From assembly GCA_014898415.1 (NCBI GenBank), contig RCTD01000010.1, positions 1,054,001 through 1,118,000 of the forward strand: DNA of 64,000 nucleotides, read 5' to 3'. Positions 13,496-27,334 of the stretch are shown in pieces; within the stretch, counting starts at the first letter, position 1; every line of letters starts with the position of its first letter. Made by a program: the position numbers and the translations under genes. Source of the DNA: Stromatinia cepivora (Eukaryota > Ascomycota > Leotiomycetes > Helotiales > Sclerotiniaceae). The notes under the pieces are model-generated. The model was not told where the DNA came from, did no database searches, and was given only the letters and a program-made list of their open reading frames with translations.

Positions 13496-15490
13496 AAATA
13501 TCTATTTCATCAAAACCAGATTACTTTCTTTAAAAAGTATATATTCTTCCCAAATACTATTTTAAATCAAAAATATAATTTCCTTTTGAATAGCTTTCTT
13601 TCATTTTTCAAAATATTCTCGATCCGATATTACTTTTTTGTAAATTTTTGGTATTTTAATTTCTAGAATTTTTTCAATTGGATATATTATATCTTCTATA
13701 TTGTTTATATCTATTAACAAAATTATGAAATTTGAAACGATCTTATCTTTAATATAAAGATTTATCTTATAAATAATTGGGATTATAATTATAATATATT
13801 CTATACTTTCTTAAATTTTGATTTATATAAATATTACAATCAATATTTTTATAATCTTACTTTCCCATTCTTCTTCAGAATTTTATTTTATATTTCTTTT
13901 CTGTTTTTATATTAGATATCTTAAAAATTCATCTTTAAGATTTATTTCATTTTTTTATTCGATTTTAAATAATTATAGATTTACTTTGTTTTTTGATTCT
14001 ATTGAAATAGATTTATCAACAAAATTTAAAACAATCTTAAATTTTATTCCTAATATAGATTCAGGATTTACAAAAATTGATTCTTGAATTGAACCCTTTG
14101 AAATAATAAATTCGATATCTAAAATATCCTTAAAAAAAGATTCTTAATTTGTTTTCTGGATATTGTCATCTTTATTTTCATTATATATTGATATTGATAT
14201 ATCTAATTTATTTAATTTCAATTCAACAATTGAAATACTTAATATAATTATTAAACTCAATATAATATCTATTAAAGAGAATATTTGAAACAAAAATAAT
14301 ATAAATATTATATTTGATATTGAAAATAAAAAAGATATTTTATTTGTTATTAATTTATTATAAGGTTTTCGATTTAATTTTATATTCTTTATTCCTTATA
14401 AATTTGATTTACAATTTCTTAATTTAAAATCCAAATCTCCTTTTCGATGAAATTCATTTATAATTATTCTACTTAATCGAAATATATAATTTAATTTTGA
14501 AGAATACATTTTGATATATTTATTTATAACTTTTAAATATTTTAAGAATATATCAATTTTCGAAATATCCTGTAATTTATTATATCTTTGCTTTTTCGGA
14601 ATAATTTTAGAATTAATATAAATATAATATTTACTCTCCCAAACTTTATATATTTTTATATTTAATATTATATTTATAAAAACTTCTATAAAAAATCAAT
14701 CTATTCTATTTATATTAAAATTAATATTAATATAATTCCTAATATAAATATTGTATTTTATAATTTCATTCCAAAATTCTAATAATAATCCAATTTCTTT
14801 TAATATTATTTTCATATCTACCTCTATAATCTTTATATTCCATTCTACAAATCCGTTTTAATATAAAGAAACAATTATTATAATTTCGGATTATATATTT
14901 GATAATTATTCACAAATAATTTGTAAGAGTTCCAATATATTGTTAATCCTAATTATAATAATCTTTTCTTTAGTAATTAATTCCATTTCCTTTTTTTAAG
15001 TTTTCAATATTTGAATTGTATTATCTTTTTATTTAAATAATATAATTCAATTTATTCTTATACAATTATTAATAATCAATATGAAATAACAATTCCCTCA
15101 AATCGATTTTAGGAATAATTCTACAACATCGAAATATATAAATTCGAATCTCTTTGATTTGTACAAACTCAATTGCTTCGAAATACGATTGATCATTTTG
15201 ATAAATATACACATTTTGTAGATATCTAATTCAATTAGGACCTTTATTGATTTGATTATATTGAATACTTTATATAGATTTTTGATCTTATTTGAATCTA
15301 AATAATTAAATCTTTGATATTATAATAAGTATCTCTCTTTCTTCTTAAATATTAATTCATTATTAATATCTTTAATACTATCAATTATCTCTAAAGAAAA
15401 GCCTTTTTCCTGATCATTTTGATATATACTAAAATAGAAAATTATATCCTTATATCCTTTAATTATATATAAAACCATATACATTCCATT

Positions 15491-15673
15491 TTATATTCTA
15501 ATATAAATGATTTTCTTATTATTTTTTTTGAAATATATATAATAAAAATTGAATTCCTTTTGCAATTCTATTTCGCAAATCCTTTTTTCTAATAGCAAAT
15601 TTATTCCTAACTTTAATATATATAATATATTTGAAAATAATATCTTAGAATCATTTTTATATACTATATCCAT
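15491..15673 (-). pseudogene. Co2 pre-integrase (GAG-pre-INT) fragment
   Basis: Sixty residues include LFSNILYILKLGINLLLEKR, corresponding to the L..VLYVPGL..NLLS..RL segment between protease and integrase in Copia elements. The plus-strand Co3 fragment at 23954-24136 differs at only a few positions, and both lie at the same offset from their 5' LTR, confirming one family. Confidence 0.78.
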
Positions 15674-17166
15674 TAAACCCCAATAACAATAATATATTAT
15701 TCCCCTACCAACCTTTATCCTTTATTTAACAATAAATTCTATTAATCTGAATAATAAAAGTTGATCAGATATATATAAAAAAGTATTTATATCAATATAC
15801 TATTTATTAAAGGAAACCTTATTAATAGTTTCCTTTATCAAATTATAATCTTTCTTTATTATATCCTCAATATTGGAATCTGATTCAGAGATATTGTTAG
15901 CAGAGTATATTTGATCTTTTTTATTAAAATAAACCTTCTTCGAATTCGATAATCCCCTTCTCCTTTAATAATAAAAATAATTATAAAGAAATTTGCTAAT
16001 TCGTATTAAATATAGACAATCTTGTATATAATAACCTTCTCTTTAATACAGATCGTAAATATTATTTAGGATTTCGAAATCTGATTCTTAATATCGAAAA
16101 GTATACCTAAATCCTTCCGCAATTTGCATTAATTCTGATCCATTTTTAAAACAAAATTCCTTAATCTATAAATATTTGATCTTATTATCAATATTAAAGC
16201 TAATTTAGATATCCAATATATTTATTACTTTTTGATAATCAATTAAAAGATTATATATTAAAACCAAAAACAAGATAATATTTTGATATATTAATCGATA
16301 GCTTTTATTTATAACTCTTAATTTCCTTTTATACTCTTTTAATTTATCCCAAACTTCGATAATAGTTATATCAGGATGGATATTGAATTAGAATTTGAAG
16401 TTCTGGATTATTATTATATATATATTGATTATAACTATATTAACTCTGATATATTTTGATTTAAGATATCTTTAAAGTATATATATTATTGAATATTCAT
16501 CGATAAAAACTTTATCATTATTATTAAGTATTATACAAATATATAATAATATATTTATTTTGTTTTTTAAATATTCCGATTTTAATTCGATATTATAATA
16601 TATATAATTATTGATTTCATAAACAAATATTATATTGGATTCTATAATTTATATATATTTATTTAATATTTAATCAATTATATAAAACTATCCTTTTCTT
16701 TTTAATTATATCTTCGTTTATCTAAACTATTATTTATAATTGTTTTAATCGAATTTCAAAGGATTATTTGATTTCAATATTATAAAAATTTCTTGTTATT
16801 TGATAAATATCAAAAATAATCTTTAGATTTTTAAAACAATCTTAAAAAAAAAGTATATAACAAATAAATTCAAAATAATAAAGAAATATAAAAATTCATA
16901 AAATCATATTATAATATATTTTCTTATAATTATACAAATTTGCTTTTCGTCTTTATTATAATTCTATATCAGCATTATATAAACTATTTTTTATTCTAAT
17001 CTATAATATTATAAATTATAAACTGTATTATTATATTTCAATTTTATTTCGATAATACTATATGAAAATTCTGATTTTCATTTTATTCCATTCCTATTAA
17101 TTATACTAATCCTTTTTCGATTTACTTTATTTTCTAATTATTATTATATAATTAGATCTTATAATC

Positions 17167-17646
17167 TATTAACTTTTGATATAGGAAATAGTAATATTAT
17201 TGATTATATAAATTGAATTAAAAATCTATAATTTTAATAAAAATAGAATTGAAATTATTCCTAAATATAGTGTCACGGAAAGCCCTGTGATCCCCTGTAT
17301 CTTATGAAGGATCAAAACATATGCTTTCCAATCAGAATGAAGGATCCACTAGCCCTTACCAATCTACCAATTGATAAGGTGATCCTGATATCCTAGTAAA
17401 CAGAGATCTAGCCTAATTAAGGTGCATATCGGCTAGATAACCACTTATTTGTTCTATATATACAGCTCTTGATTCATATAATCAAGGGCAAGTCATTCAA
17501 TTCTTTTACTCTTCCAATCACGTGTACCACCTATTCCCCGATCCCTGAAAGTGCTCTGTAATCATACTATCCCGTGATATATAGTCTATACATTATTGTA
17601 ATCTTATGATCTCAATTTTAATCCTATAATGGCCTCATTTCCAACA
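17167..17646 (-). repeat. Co2 5' LTR, split by a solo LTR
   Basis: The outer parts (17167-17270 and 17585-17646) join into a 166-bp LTR ending CCTCATTTCCAACA on the plus strand. The interruption is the Co1-family solo LTR with duplication TATAG. Confidence 0.88.
17271..17579 (+). repeat. Solo LTR of the Co1 family
   Basis: This 309-bp sequence is homologous over its whole length to the Co1 LTRs. It is flanked by TATAG at 17266-17270 and 17580-17584, with no internal element. It lies inside the Co2 5' LTR and so is younger than Co2. It retains many more C and G residues than either Co1 LTR, for example CTAGCCTAATTAAGGTGCAT and CACGTGTACC. Confidence 0.92.
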
Positions 17647-20600
17647 GATTCTAATATTTTCTAATCCTTTAATATATGAAATTTTAAAATTATAATTGAT
17701 CATAATTTCCGATTATCTAATCTATTATCTATTTAATTGCTTCGTTATAATAAAGTAAATCAAATTCTTATAATCTATATATATCTATATTATATATTTT
17801 GATTCTTTTAAATAAATTTGTTATTCTTTAAATACATCAATTATTGCTAATAGTTCTTTATTATATATTTTATAATTTAATTTAATTAATAATAATTTTC
17901 GAGAGTAGAATACAATTAATTAATATTTCTTATTTTGATTTGATTAATTCAGAATTATCTTTATAACGAAATCTAAGGAATCCGTTTTCATTATAATTTG
18001 TTTTTTTAAATCGAATATTAATAGTATTGATTCTTTAATTATTATCTATTTGAATACTTTAAAGGATTCTTATACTTTAATAATTCATTCGAATATTTTT
18101 TGCTTTTTTCTGGTTAAATTGATTAAAGGTATTGTGATCCCTGAATAATCTTTAATAAATCTTCGATAGAAGTTAATGAATTCTAAAAAAGATTATACTT
18201 TCTTAATTGTAATAGATTATTTTCATTTGAGTATTGTTTTAATCTTATTCTTGTTTATTTTAAGTTTTTGATTTGATATAGTGAATTTTAGAAACTTTAT
18301 TTCTGTAATATAGAATTTATATTTGTTTAATTTGTATAGCAAATCAATTTTAATCAAATATTCGAAAATATTATTGATATCTTTGATATATTGAACTTTG
18401 TTATTCGAATATATTAGGATATTGTCCAAATAATATATACAACAAATATCCAAATATTGCAATAATATATTATTTATAAATTTTATAAATATTATTAATA
18501 TATTAATTAACCCAAATAATATAATTTGGTATTTATATAATCTATATTTAATCTTGAAAACAGTTTTCTATTTTTCGCTTTCTTTCATTCTAATCAAATA
18601 ATAATCATTATATAAATCTATCTTGATAAATATTGTTGCTCTATTTAATCGATCTCTTAATTCCATAGTTAATAGAAATGAATATCGATTCTTTTTGGTA
18701 AATATATTGAGTTTTTTATAATCTATAATTAATCTTTTAGTATTATTCTTTTTGAATATTTATATAATTAGATTTATCATTTGAAATATGAATTCTTTGA
18801 TTTATCCTTTAATCAAATTGTTATCGATATATTCTTTAAGTATTCTTAATTTATCAATTAATATTAAATAAATTAGAATATATATAAATATTTTGTTTTC
18901 CTTTAATATTATCTTATAATTCTATAATTTATATTCTAATAAAGTTTTATAATTTTTTGATTCTTTAAAAATATATTTATATTTTTTATATTATTTTGGT
19001 ATTATAGATTTTTTTGCTTTGATTATGATTTCATATTATATCGTTGATTTCTGTATTTGTAAAGGAGATATACTATCCTTCGTTTTTAATAAAGGATCTT
19101 GGATTAAATATTCTATATCACCGATATTGTTTATATTCAATTTTCTTTAGTATATATTATATCTTGCAAATATTTTGAATATATTATTATAACCGTTTTT
19201 ATATTGATTAAATATCATTATCTCTTATAATCAATCTATTCTAAAATTATATACCTTTAATTATAGTATTCCTAAGATGATTTATTGTTGATCCAATAAT
19301 ATAATATCAAATTATATAACCTCCGAATATTGGATTATATTTATTCATACTGATTATATCTTTTGAAAAACGATTCCATCAAATCCTACTAATTATCCAT
19401 CAATTAATTACAATTAATAGAATTCTTGTTTCTTTTGAAATGGAATTCCTAAGTACTTTGTAGTTTTTAATATAATAAAATTCCTTATAATTCCTGAATC
19501 TATTATAATTAGTTATATTTGTTCATTTATCTTGATTCTATAATATATCTATTTTGTTTATTCTATAATATTCAATTATAATATAATTTGCTTGTCCTTA
19601 TAATCCTAAATAATTTCATTAACAAATATTATATATTATAATTCTTTTTCTTTTAAATAAACTATATTTATTCTTGATTTAGTTTTATTATCAAGTAAAT
19701 CTTTTTATAGGATATATCGATAATTCCCTTAGATTACTTTTATTACTATATCCATAATTAATAATAATAATATAACTTAAACTTAGATATAATATTCGTT
19801 TCCGATTTATCTATATAAAAACAAATTTTGGTTTTCGTTTTGCTTGAATATATATTAATAAAATATTTCCCATAACTTTTCTTGTTCTAATTATTAAAGA
19901 TATTCTTTATTGATTCTTTCTACAAATAAAATATTAGTAGTAATTTCAAATTATAGAATTCGGTATTGATCGATATACCGAACTTTGTAAAATTCTCCTT
20001 CTTCAATATCTATTATATTAAGATCCTTATTGATAATTCCTTCGTTTATATTTTCAAACTTCCAAATATAATAATTCTATTAATCAATTTCTCGAATAGA
20101 TTATAATTCTTTTAATTATAAATCTCTATTTACTTATAAAAGGTTTTCTACTTTTTCTTCTTCTAATTTTTCTTTATAAACTAATAATAATATAACTAAT
20201 CTTATAATACTAATTATATATAATTATAATATAAAGATAATATTAAATTAGCTTTTACTGAACTTATTTTTAAAATTGCCTTTTTTGCCTTCTATTCTCT
20301 TACTTCGATAATCTATTATTCGATATTCTGTTTTTCTATATTCAAAATATAAATTGTTGTTTTATTTATATTTCTTCTTTTAATTATTATTTCTGTTTGT
20401 ATAATATATAATATCTAATTTTATAGGATCTCTATATTTCTATAAATTGTATTATAATCTATCTTTATTTTTATAATAATATCTTTAATTTCGATTTTCT
20501 TAAGATTTGTATAATCTCTAATTTTATTTAAATTTGTAAAAATGATTGTTTGATTTAATAGAATCTTGAATTAAATTGTTTAAATTTATATTTGCAATAG

Positions 20601-21340
20601 TTCTTTCTAATTCTAATCTAATCTTTGATTTGAACTTTTTACAGTAATAATTTATAATAATAATTTTATTCCAATTAATTGTTTCTATATATCTTCGAAA
20701 TTCTATAATATATTTCAATACTAAATTTATTTATTTGAGATTAAAGATCTTCTCTTCCATTATCTTTAACTTATTAGAATTTCCAAAGATTCTGTGAATC
20801 TCTATTTTAAAATCTTCAAAACTATTAAAGATTATTTATATAAATTATATACGATCTTTATCGTTATATTCAAAATAATCATATAAATATAATTGAATTT
20901 ATTTGATTGTTTCTTCTTTGAAATATAATACAATCTATATATTCTTAGATTCTATAATAATGAATTTATCTTTATTAAATCTAAAATAAATTTCAAATTA
21001 TAAAAAGAAAGTATCGAGTTCCTATCGATTTCCTTAATACTTATCTAATAAAGCGATTTTGAATATTTCATTGATAATGATTTCCTTAGGTGTATCGATC
21101 ATCTCGATATCGTCGATATCTACTACTGTTATAAATTAATCAATAATGGTATCCCTGAATATTATAATAACGATTAATATTGAATCAATACTTGAAATAG
21201 AAATAATATTCAAAGTATTACAAGAACTGCCTTTAGGATCATATAAAAGTAACTAAAGATCTTTCGAGATAATTTAAACTAAACTTCAAATAGGAATTCA
21301 ATAAGATTGATAATTAATTACAATTTTTATAATTATAGTA
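17647..21340 (-). pseudogene. Gy2 gag, reverse transcriptase and RNase H remnants
   Basis: These are minus-strand pieces of a Ty3/Gypsy element in the expected order. A gag fragment lies at 20524-20718 (EFRRYIETINWN, then LNNLIQDSIKSNNHFYKF). A reverse transcriptase fragment at 18223-18462 carries YLDNILIYSNN, the YLDDILIYS box with its second aspartate changed to asparagine, as a G-to-A change would give. Near 17840 KELLAIID marks RNase H. The sequence then stops at the Co2 insertion. The integrase continues at 10614-11866 and the chromodomain at 2087-2321. The right boundary is approximate because no matching 5' LTR was found. Confidence 0.75.
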
Positions 21341-21439
21341 ATGAAACTAATGATTGTTTTTGAATACAAAGCTCTACATTATAAAGAAATCCATTCTCTT
21401 ATATAGATCTTTCTACTTTACAGAATCTATAGTTTTGTT

Positions 21440-21511
21440 CTACTTGGATCCCTTGAATCCTAAACTCCAAAAGCTCCTGGCTCCTTGGATCCTAAGCTCC
21501 AAAGGCTCCAA
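21440..21511. repeat. Two-unit imperfect tandem repeat, about 35-40 bp
   Basis: The pattern CTTGRATCCTAARCTCCAAA followed by RGCTCC occurs twice in succession just before the LTR-like sequence. It has a relatively normal base composition compared with its surroundings. Confidence 0.5.
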
Positions 21512-21784
21512 TGTCCTATCACATAACACTTATCACGTGATCCAATGTTACCCATCATAACATTAATGAGCTGATCGTCCGTGTATATATGTTACGAATT
21601 ATATGATTTAGTATAGTAAAATGATGACCCTAATAATGTATATATATAATCCTGTAGTTTACAAATAGGTATTTGTATATATATATCTAATCGCTTCTTA
21701 CGAGTTATAATTCTTCAATTATAGATTCTAAAGAATATAATTGACTCTATTTATTCAGCTCTACTACGGCTCTTGTACGTCACA
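21512..21784 (+). repeat. Gy1-related LTR, variant 5' end
   Basis: From about 21568 to 21784 this closely follows the 3' three quarters of the Gy1 LTR (GAGCTGATC..., TTACGAATTATATGATTTAG, ending CTCTTGTACGTCACA). The first part differs from Gy1 apart from a shared CACGTGAT. It is in plus orientation while the surrounding Gypsy remnant is minus, so it is probably a solo LTR of a sister family. I found no convincing target duplication, so the left end is uncertain. Confidence 0.65.
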
Positions 21785-22294
21785 GATTCAATAATAATAA
21801 ATTTCTATTTTTTCTTTCAAAATACTTCAGAACCTTTTTCTACTTTTTTTAAAAAGCATTTTTAGAATATTTAATTCTTAAACTTTCTTATTCTTTTTAT
21901 TATATATATAAAATCAAAGACTTTATTTTTTTGATATATAATATAGATTTTTCGATAATTCTTTGATGCTATTTATATTTTATTCAATTATAGAACAATA
22001 TTCTATTGTTTATTCGTTTAATCTTTATATTTCAATACAAATTGTAATCAAAAGTAACGATTCTTTTGAAATAGAAGGTTTTTAAAGAGTAATATAATAT
22101 TTGTAATTTATTTTATATAAAGCAGAATATATAATATTTTCTTTTATTCTTTTTTAATTTAATATAAAAGTAATTTTTCAATATAATATATATTGATTTG
22201 TTTTCGAGGTATTTATAAATTCGATAATTTGATTAATTTGAAAGAGGATTAAAAGAAAGAATCGATTAAGAAACTTTTTGAGAATTGTATATAT
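21785..22294. other. AT-rich spacer, no feature seen
   Basis: About 0.5 kb of AT-rich sequence lies between the variant LTR and Co3. It has no open frame with recognisable similarity and no LTR. It may be the RIP-altered leader of Gy2 or the pre-insertion background. Confidence 0.4.
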
Positions 22295-22460
22295 TGTTGG
22301 AAATGAAGCCATTATAGGATTAAAATTGAGGTTACGAAACTATAATAATGTATAGATCATATTTAGGGATAATCTTAATTCTATTTTTATTAGAATTATA
22401 GATCCTTAGTTTAATTTATATAATCAATAATATTACTATTTCCTATATCAAAAGTTAATA
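22295..22460 (+). repeat. Co3 5' LTR
   Basis: It starts TGTTGGAAATGAAGCC and ends AAAGTTAATA. It is homologous throughout to 27595-27760. Confidence 0.88.
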
Positions 22461-23953
22461 GATTATGAGATCTGATTATATAATAATAATTAGAAAGTAA
22501 AGCAAATCGAAAAAGGATTAATATAATTAATAAAGATAGAATAGAATGAAAATCAAAGTTTTTATATAGTATTATTGAAATAAAATTGAAATACAATAAT
22601 ATAGTTTATAATTTATAATATTATAGATTAAAATAAAGAACAGTTTATATAATATTGATATAGAATTATAGTAAAGGTAAAAAGCAAATTTGTATAGCTA
22701 TAAGAAAACATATTATAATATGATTTTACGAATTTTTATATTTCTTTATTATTTTGAATTTATTTATTATATACTTTTTTTTTAAAATTGTTTTAAAAAT
22801 CTGAAGATTATTTTCGATATTTATCAAATAACAAGAAATCTTTACAATATCGGAATCAAATAATCCTTTGAAGTTTGATCAAAACAATTATAAACAATAG
22901 TTCAAATAAACGAAGATATAATTAAAAAGGAAAGAATAGTTTTATATAATTAATCAAATATTAAATGAATATATATAGATTATAGGATCCAATATAGTAT
23001 CTATTTATGAAATCAATGATTATATATATTACAATATCAAATTGAAATCGGAATATTTAAAGAACGAAGCGAATATATTATTATATATTTGTATAATATT
23101 CAATAATAATGATAAAGTTTTCATCAATAAATATTCAATAGTATATATACTTTGAAGATATCTTAAATCAAAATATATCAGAATCAATATAGTTATAATT
23201 AATATATATATAATAATGATCCAGAATTTTAAATTTCAATTCAATATTTATTTCGATATGATTATTATCGAAATTTAGAACAAATTGAAAAAATATAGAA
23301 GGAAATTAGGAGTTGTAGATGAAAGTTATTGATCAATATATCAAAATACTGTTTTGTTTTTGGTTTTAATATATAATCTTTTAATTGATTATCAAAGAGT
23401 AATAGATATATTGGATATCCAAATTAGTTTTAGTATTAATAATAAGATTAAGTATTTATAGATTAAAAAACTTCATTTTAAAGATAAATCAAAATTAGTA
23501 TAAATTGCGAAAGAATCTAAATACATTTTTCAATATTAAAAATCAAATTTCGAGATCTCAAATAATGTTTATGATCTGTATCAAAGAGAAGATTATTATA
23601 TATAAGATTATTTATATTTAATACAAATTAACAAATTCTTTTACAATTATCTTCATTATCAAAGGAAAAGGGGATCATCGAATTCAAAGAAAATTTATTT
23701 CAATAAAAAAGATCAAATATACTTTATTAATAATATTTTTAAATCAGATTCTAATATTAAAGATATAATAAAAAAAGATTACAATTTAATAAAGAAAATC
23801 ATTAATAAAGCTTTTTTTAATAAATAATATACCAATATAAACGTTTTTTTATATATATTTGATTAATCTTTATTATTCAAATCAATAGAATCTATTATCA
23901 AATAAAGGATAAAGATTGATAGGGGAGTAATATATTATTATTATTAGAATTTA

Positions 23954-24136
23954 GTGGATATAATATACAAAGATGGTTTTAAGATATTATTTTCAAATAT
24001 ATTATATATATCAAAACTAGAAATAAATTTGTTATTAAGAAAAAGGATTTGCAAAATAGGATTACAAAAGGAATTCAATTTTTATTATATATATTTCAAA
24101 AAGGATAATAAAAAAATTATTTATATTAGAATATAA
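23954..24136 (+). pseudogene. Co3 pre-integrase (GAG-pre-INT) fragment
   Basis: It contains LFSNILYISKLEINLLLRKR, the counterpart of the Co2 fragment at 15491-15673. It is a short survivor between stops, diagnostic of the Copia order protease, pre-integrase, integrase. Confidence 0.78.
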
Positions 24137-26109
24137 AACGGAATATATATGGTTTTATATATAATTAAAGGATATAAAGATACAATTCTTTATTCTAATA
24201 TATACCAAAATGATTAGGAAAAAGATTTTTCTTTAAAAATAATCGATAATATTAAAGGTATCAATAACAAATTAATATTCAAAGAAAAAGAAAGATATTT
24301 ATTATAGTATTGAAGATTCAATCATTTAGGTTCAAATAAGATTAAGAATTTATACAAAATATTTAATATAATTAAGTTAATAAAGATCCCAATTGAATTA
24401 GATATTTATGAAGTATATATACTCATCAAAATGATTAATCATATTCCAAAGCAATTGAATCTATACAAATCAAAGAAATTCGAATTTATATATTTCGATA
24501 TTATAAAATTATTCTTAAAATCGATTTGAAGGAATTGTTATTTTATATTAATTATTAACAATTGTATAAAAATAAATTGGATTATATTATTTAAATAAAA
24601 AGATAATACAATTCAAATATTGAAAATTTGAAAAAAGAAAATGGAATTAGTTATTAAAGAAAAGATTATTATAATCAGAATTGATAATATATCGGAATTC
24701 TTATAAGTTATTTATAAATAATTATTAGGTATATAATCTAAAATTATAATAATTATTTTTTTATATTAAAATAGATTTGTAAAATAGAATATAAGGATTG
24801 TAGAGGTAGATATAAAAATAATATTAAAAGAAACTGAATTATTATTAGAATTTTGGGATAAAATTATAAAGTATAATATTTATATCAAAAATTATATTAA
24901 TATTAACTTTAATATAAATAAAATAAATTGATTTTTTATAAAAGTTTTTATAGATATAATATTAAATATAAAGATATATAAAGTTTGGGGAAGTAAATAT
25001 TATACTTATATTAATTTTAAGATTATTCTGAAAAGATAGAGATATAATAAATTGCAGGATATTTTGAAAATCGATGTATTTTTAAAATATTTAAAAATTA
25101 TAAATAAATATATTAAAATATATTTTTCAGAATTAGATTATATATTTTGATTAAGTAAAGTAATTATAAATAAATCTTATCAAAAAAGAGATTTGGATTT
25201 TAAATTAAGAAATTGTGAATTAGATTTATAAGGAACAAAAAATGTAGAATTAGATTGAAAACCTTATAATAAATCAATAACAAATAAGATATTTTCTCTA
25301 TTTTTAATATTAAATATAATATCTATATTATTTTTATTTTAAATATTCTTTTCAATAGATATTATATCAAATTTAATGATTATATTAAATATTTCAATTA
25401 TCAAATTGAAATTAAATAAATTAAATATATCAATATCAATATATAATAAAGATAAAGATAATAATATTCAGAAAACAAATCAAGAATCTTTTTTCAAAGA
25501 TATTTCAGATATCGAATCCATTATTTCAAAGAGTCCAATTCAAGAGTTAACTTTTACAAATCCTGAATTTATATCAAAAACAAAATTTAAGATCATTTTA
25601 AATTTTATTGATAAATCTATTTCAGCAAAATCAAAAAGCAAAGTAAATCTATAATTATTTGAGATTGAATAAAAGAATGAAATGGATTTTGAAAATGAAT
25701 TTCTAAGATATTTAATACAAAAACGGAAAAGAAATATAAAACAAAATCCTGAAGAAAAACAGAAAAACAAGATTATAAAAGTATTAATTGTAATATCTAT
25801 ATAAATTAAAATTTAAGAAAATATAAAATATATTATAATTATAATCCCAATTATTTATAAGATAGATTTTTATATCAAAAATAAAATCGTTTTAGATTTT
25901 ATAATTTCATTGATAGATATAAATAATACAGAAAGTGTAGTATATTTGGCCAAAAAAGTTTTAGGAATCAAAATATCAAGAATTTACAAAAAAGCAATAT
26001 CGGATCGAGAATACTCTGAAAAATAGAAGGAAGTTATTCAAGAGGAAATTATATTTTTAATTCAAAATGATATTTGAAAAGAATATATATTCTTTAAAAG
26101 AAGTAATCT

Positions 26110-26700
26110 GATTTTGATAAAATAGGTATTTATAATTAAGATCAAAGATAATAAGATAGAACGATTCAAGGTAAAATTAATAATTCAAAAATTTAATTAG
26201 ATATTAGAAAAGGATTACAATGAAATATTTATATTAATAATAAGATTAAATATACTCAGATTATTCCTAATTATTATTATAAAAGAAAATTTGGAATATT
26301 TATATTTCGATATCAAAAATGCTTTTACTGAATCACATTTGAAGAAAAAGATCTATTTCGAATTACTCTAAAGTATCAAAATCAAAAAGGGATATATACT
26401 ACAAATTCTACAAAGTCTATATAATTTGAAATAAATTGAAAGGGATTAGAGTTTATTATTAAAAAAAGAGCTTTTAGATATAGATTTTGTATAAAGTTTG
26501 GTAGATCTATATCTATATATATTTAAAGATTATAATATAATATTATTGGTATATATCGACGATATCATTATTATATTATGTATATCATTACAAATCATTT
26601 AATTTGATGAAAAACTATCAATCTGTTTTAATATTAAAAATTTAGGGGAGATTAATAAAATCCTAAATATTAGAATTATTTGCAATAAAAAAACATATAT
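26110..26700 (+). pseudogene. Co3 reverse transcriptase remnant
   Basis: In broken frames the plus strand shows NLEYLYFDIKNAFTESHLKK and, further on, LLVYIDDIIII at about 26543-26575. The latter corresponds to the LVYVDDILI catalytic box with both aspartates kept. Several stops, mostly TAA where CAA is expected, interrupt the domain, so no enzyme can be made. Confidence 0.75.
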
Positions 26701-27334
26701 ATTAATTATAAATCAAAAAGAATATCTTGATATTATATTAACTAAATATAGTATTATATATAGATAATATCAAATTAAGAAACTATCAATAATAGATTAT
26801 ATCTATTTCCAACCAATAATTAATGATAATGAACTAATAGATATAAACAAATATCAATAACAAATAGAAAATATAATTCATTCAATAATATATATTCGAT
26901 TAGATATAACATTCTCAATTGAAAGACTTTCACAATTTATAATAAAATCAGCAAAATATTATATTATAGTTTTGAAAAATCTAATGCAATATTTATAATC
27001 AATAATCAAACAAAAATTATAATTCAGATTAAAAGAAGTACAATCTAATATTTGCAAAAAATATAATATACCTAATAATATAATAAAGATATATATAAAT
27101 ACAGATTGGATTAATAACAAATATAATCGGAAAAGTGTTTCAAAGAAAATTGTGATATTCTACAAAGACCTTATATCGTAAACTAACAAGAAACAAGTAT
27201 CTGTAGTTATCTTTAATATAAAATCAGAATATATTGTAATAGCAATATTCATCAAATAAAGGAAATAAATTGTATAAATATTCAAAGATCTATTCAAATC
27301 AAGTTATATTGAAAAGAATGAAAATATAATTCAA

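Larger units (their letters stand above)
11867..17646 (-). mobile_element. Copia LTR retrotransposon Co2, full length, with a solo LTR inside
   Basis: It is bounded by 166-bp LTRs at 11867-12032 and at 17167-17646, the latter split by a 309-bp solo LTR plus its 5-bp duplication. The target duplication GATTC is present at 11862-11866 and 17647-17651. Without the solo insertion the element is 5,466 bp, the same length as Co3. The minus strand shows a pre-integrase fragment at 15491-15673 and the start of the reverse transcriptase at 13223-13495. RIP-like change is heavy and no long frame survives. Confidence 0.92.

Noticed and set aside
13818..14087. An 89-codon plus-strand open frame inside Co2
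   Set aside because: It is antisense to the Co2 polyprotein and matches the antisense of the same Co3 region (25540-25770). It is a shadow of the element's coding strand.
21512..21784. Reading the LTR-like sequence at 21.5 kb as the 5' LTR of the minus-strand Gypsy element Gy2
   Set aside because: Its similarity to the Gy1 LTR puts it in plus orientation, opposite to Gy2, and no second copy or shared target duplication supports it as a Gy2 end.
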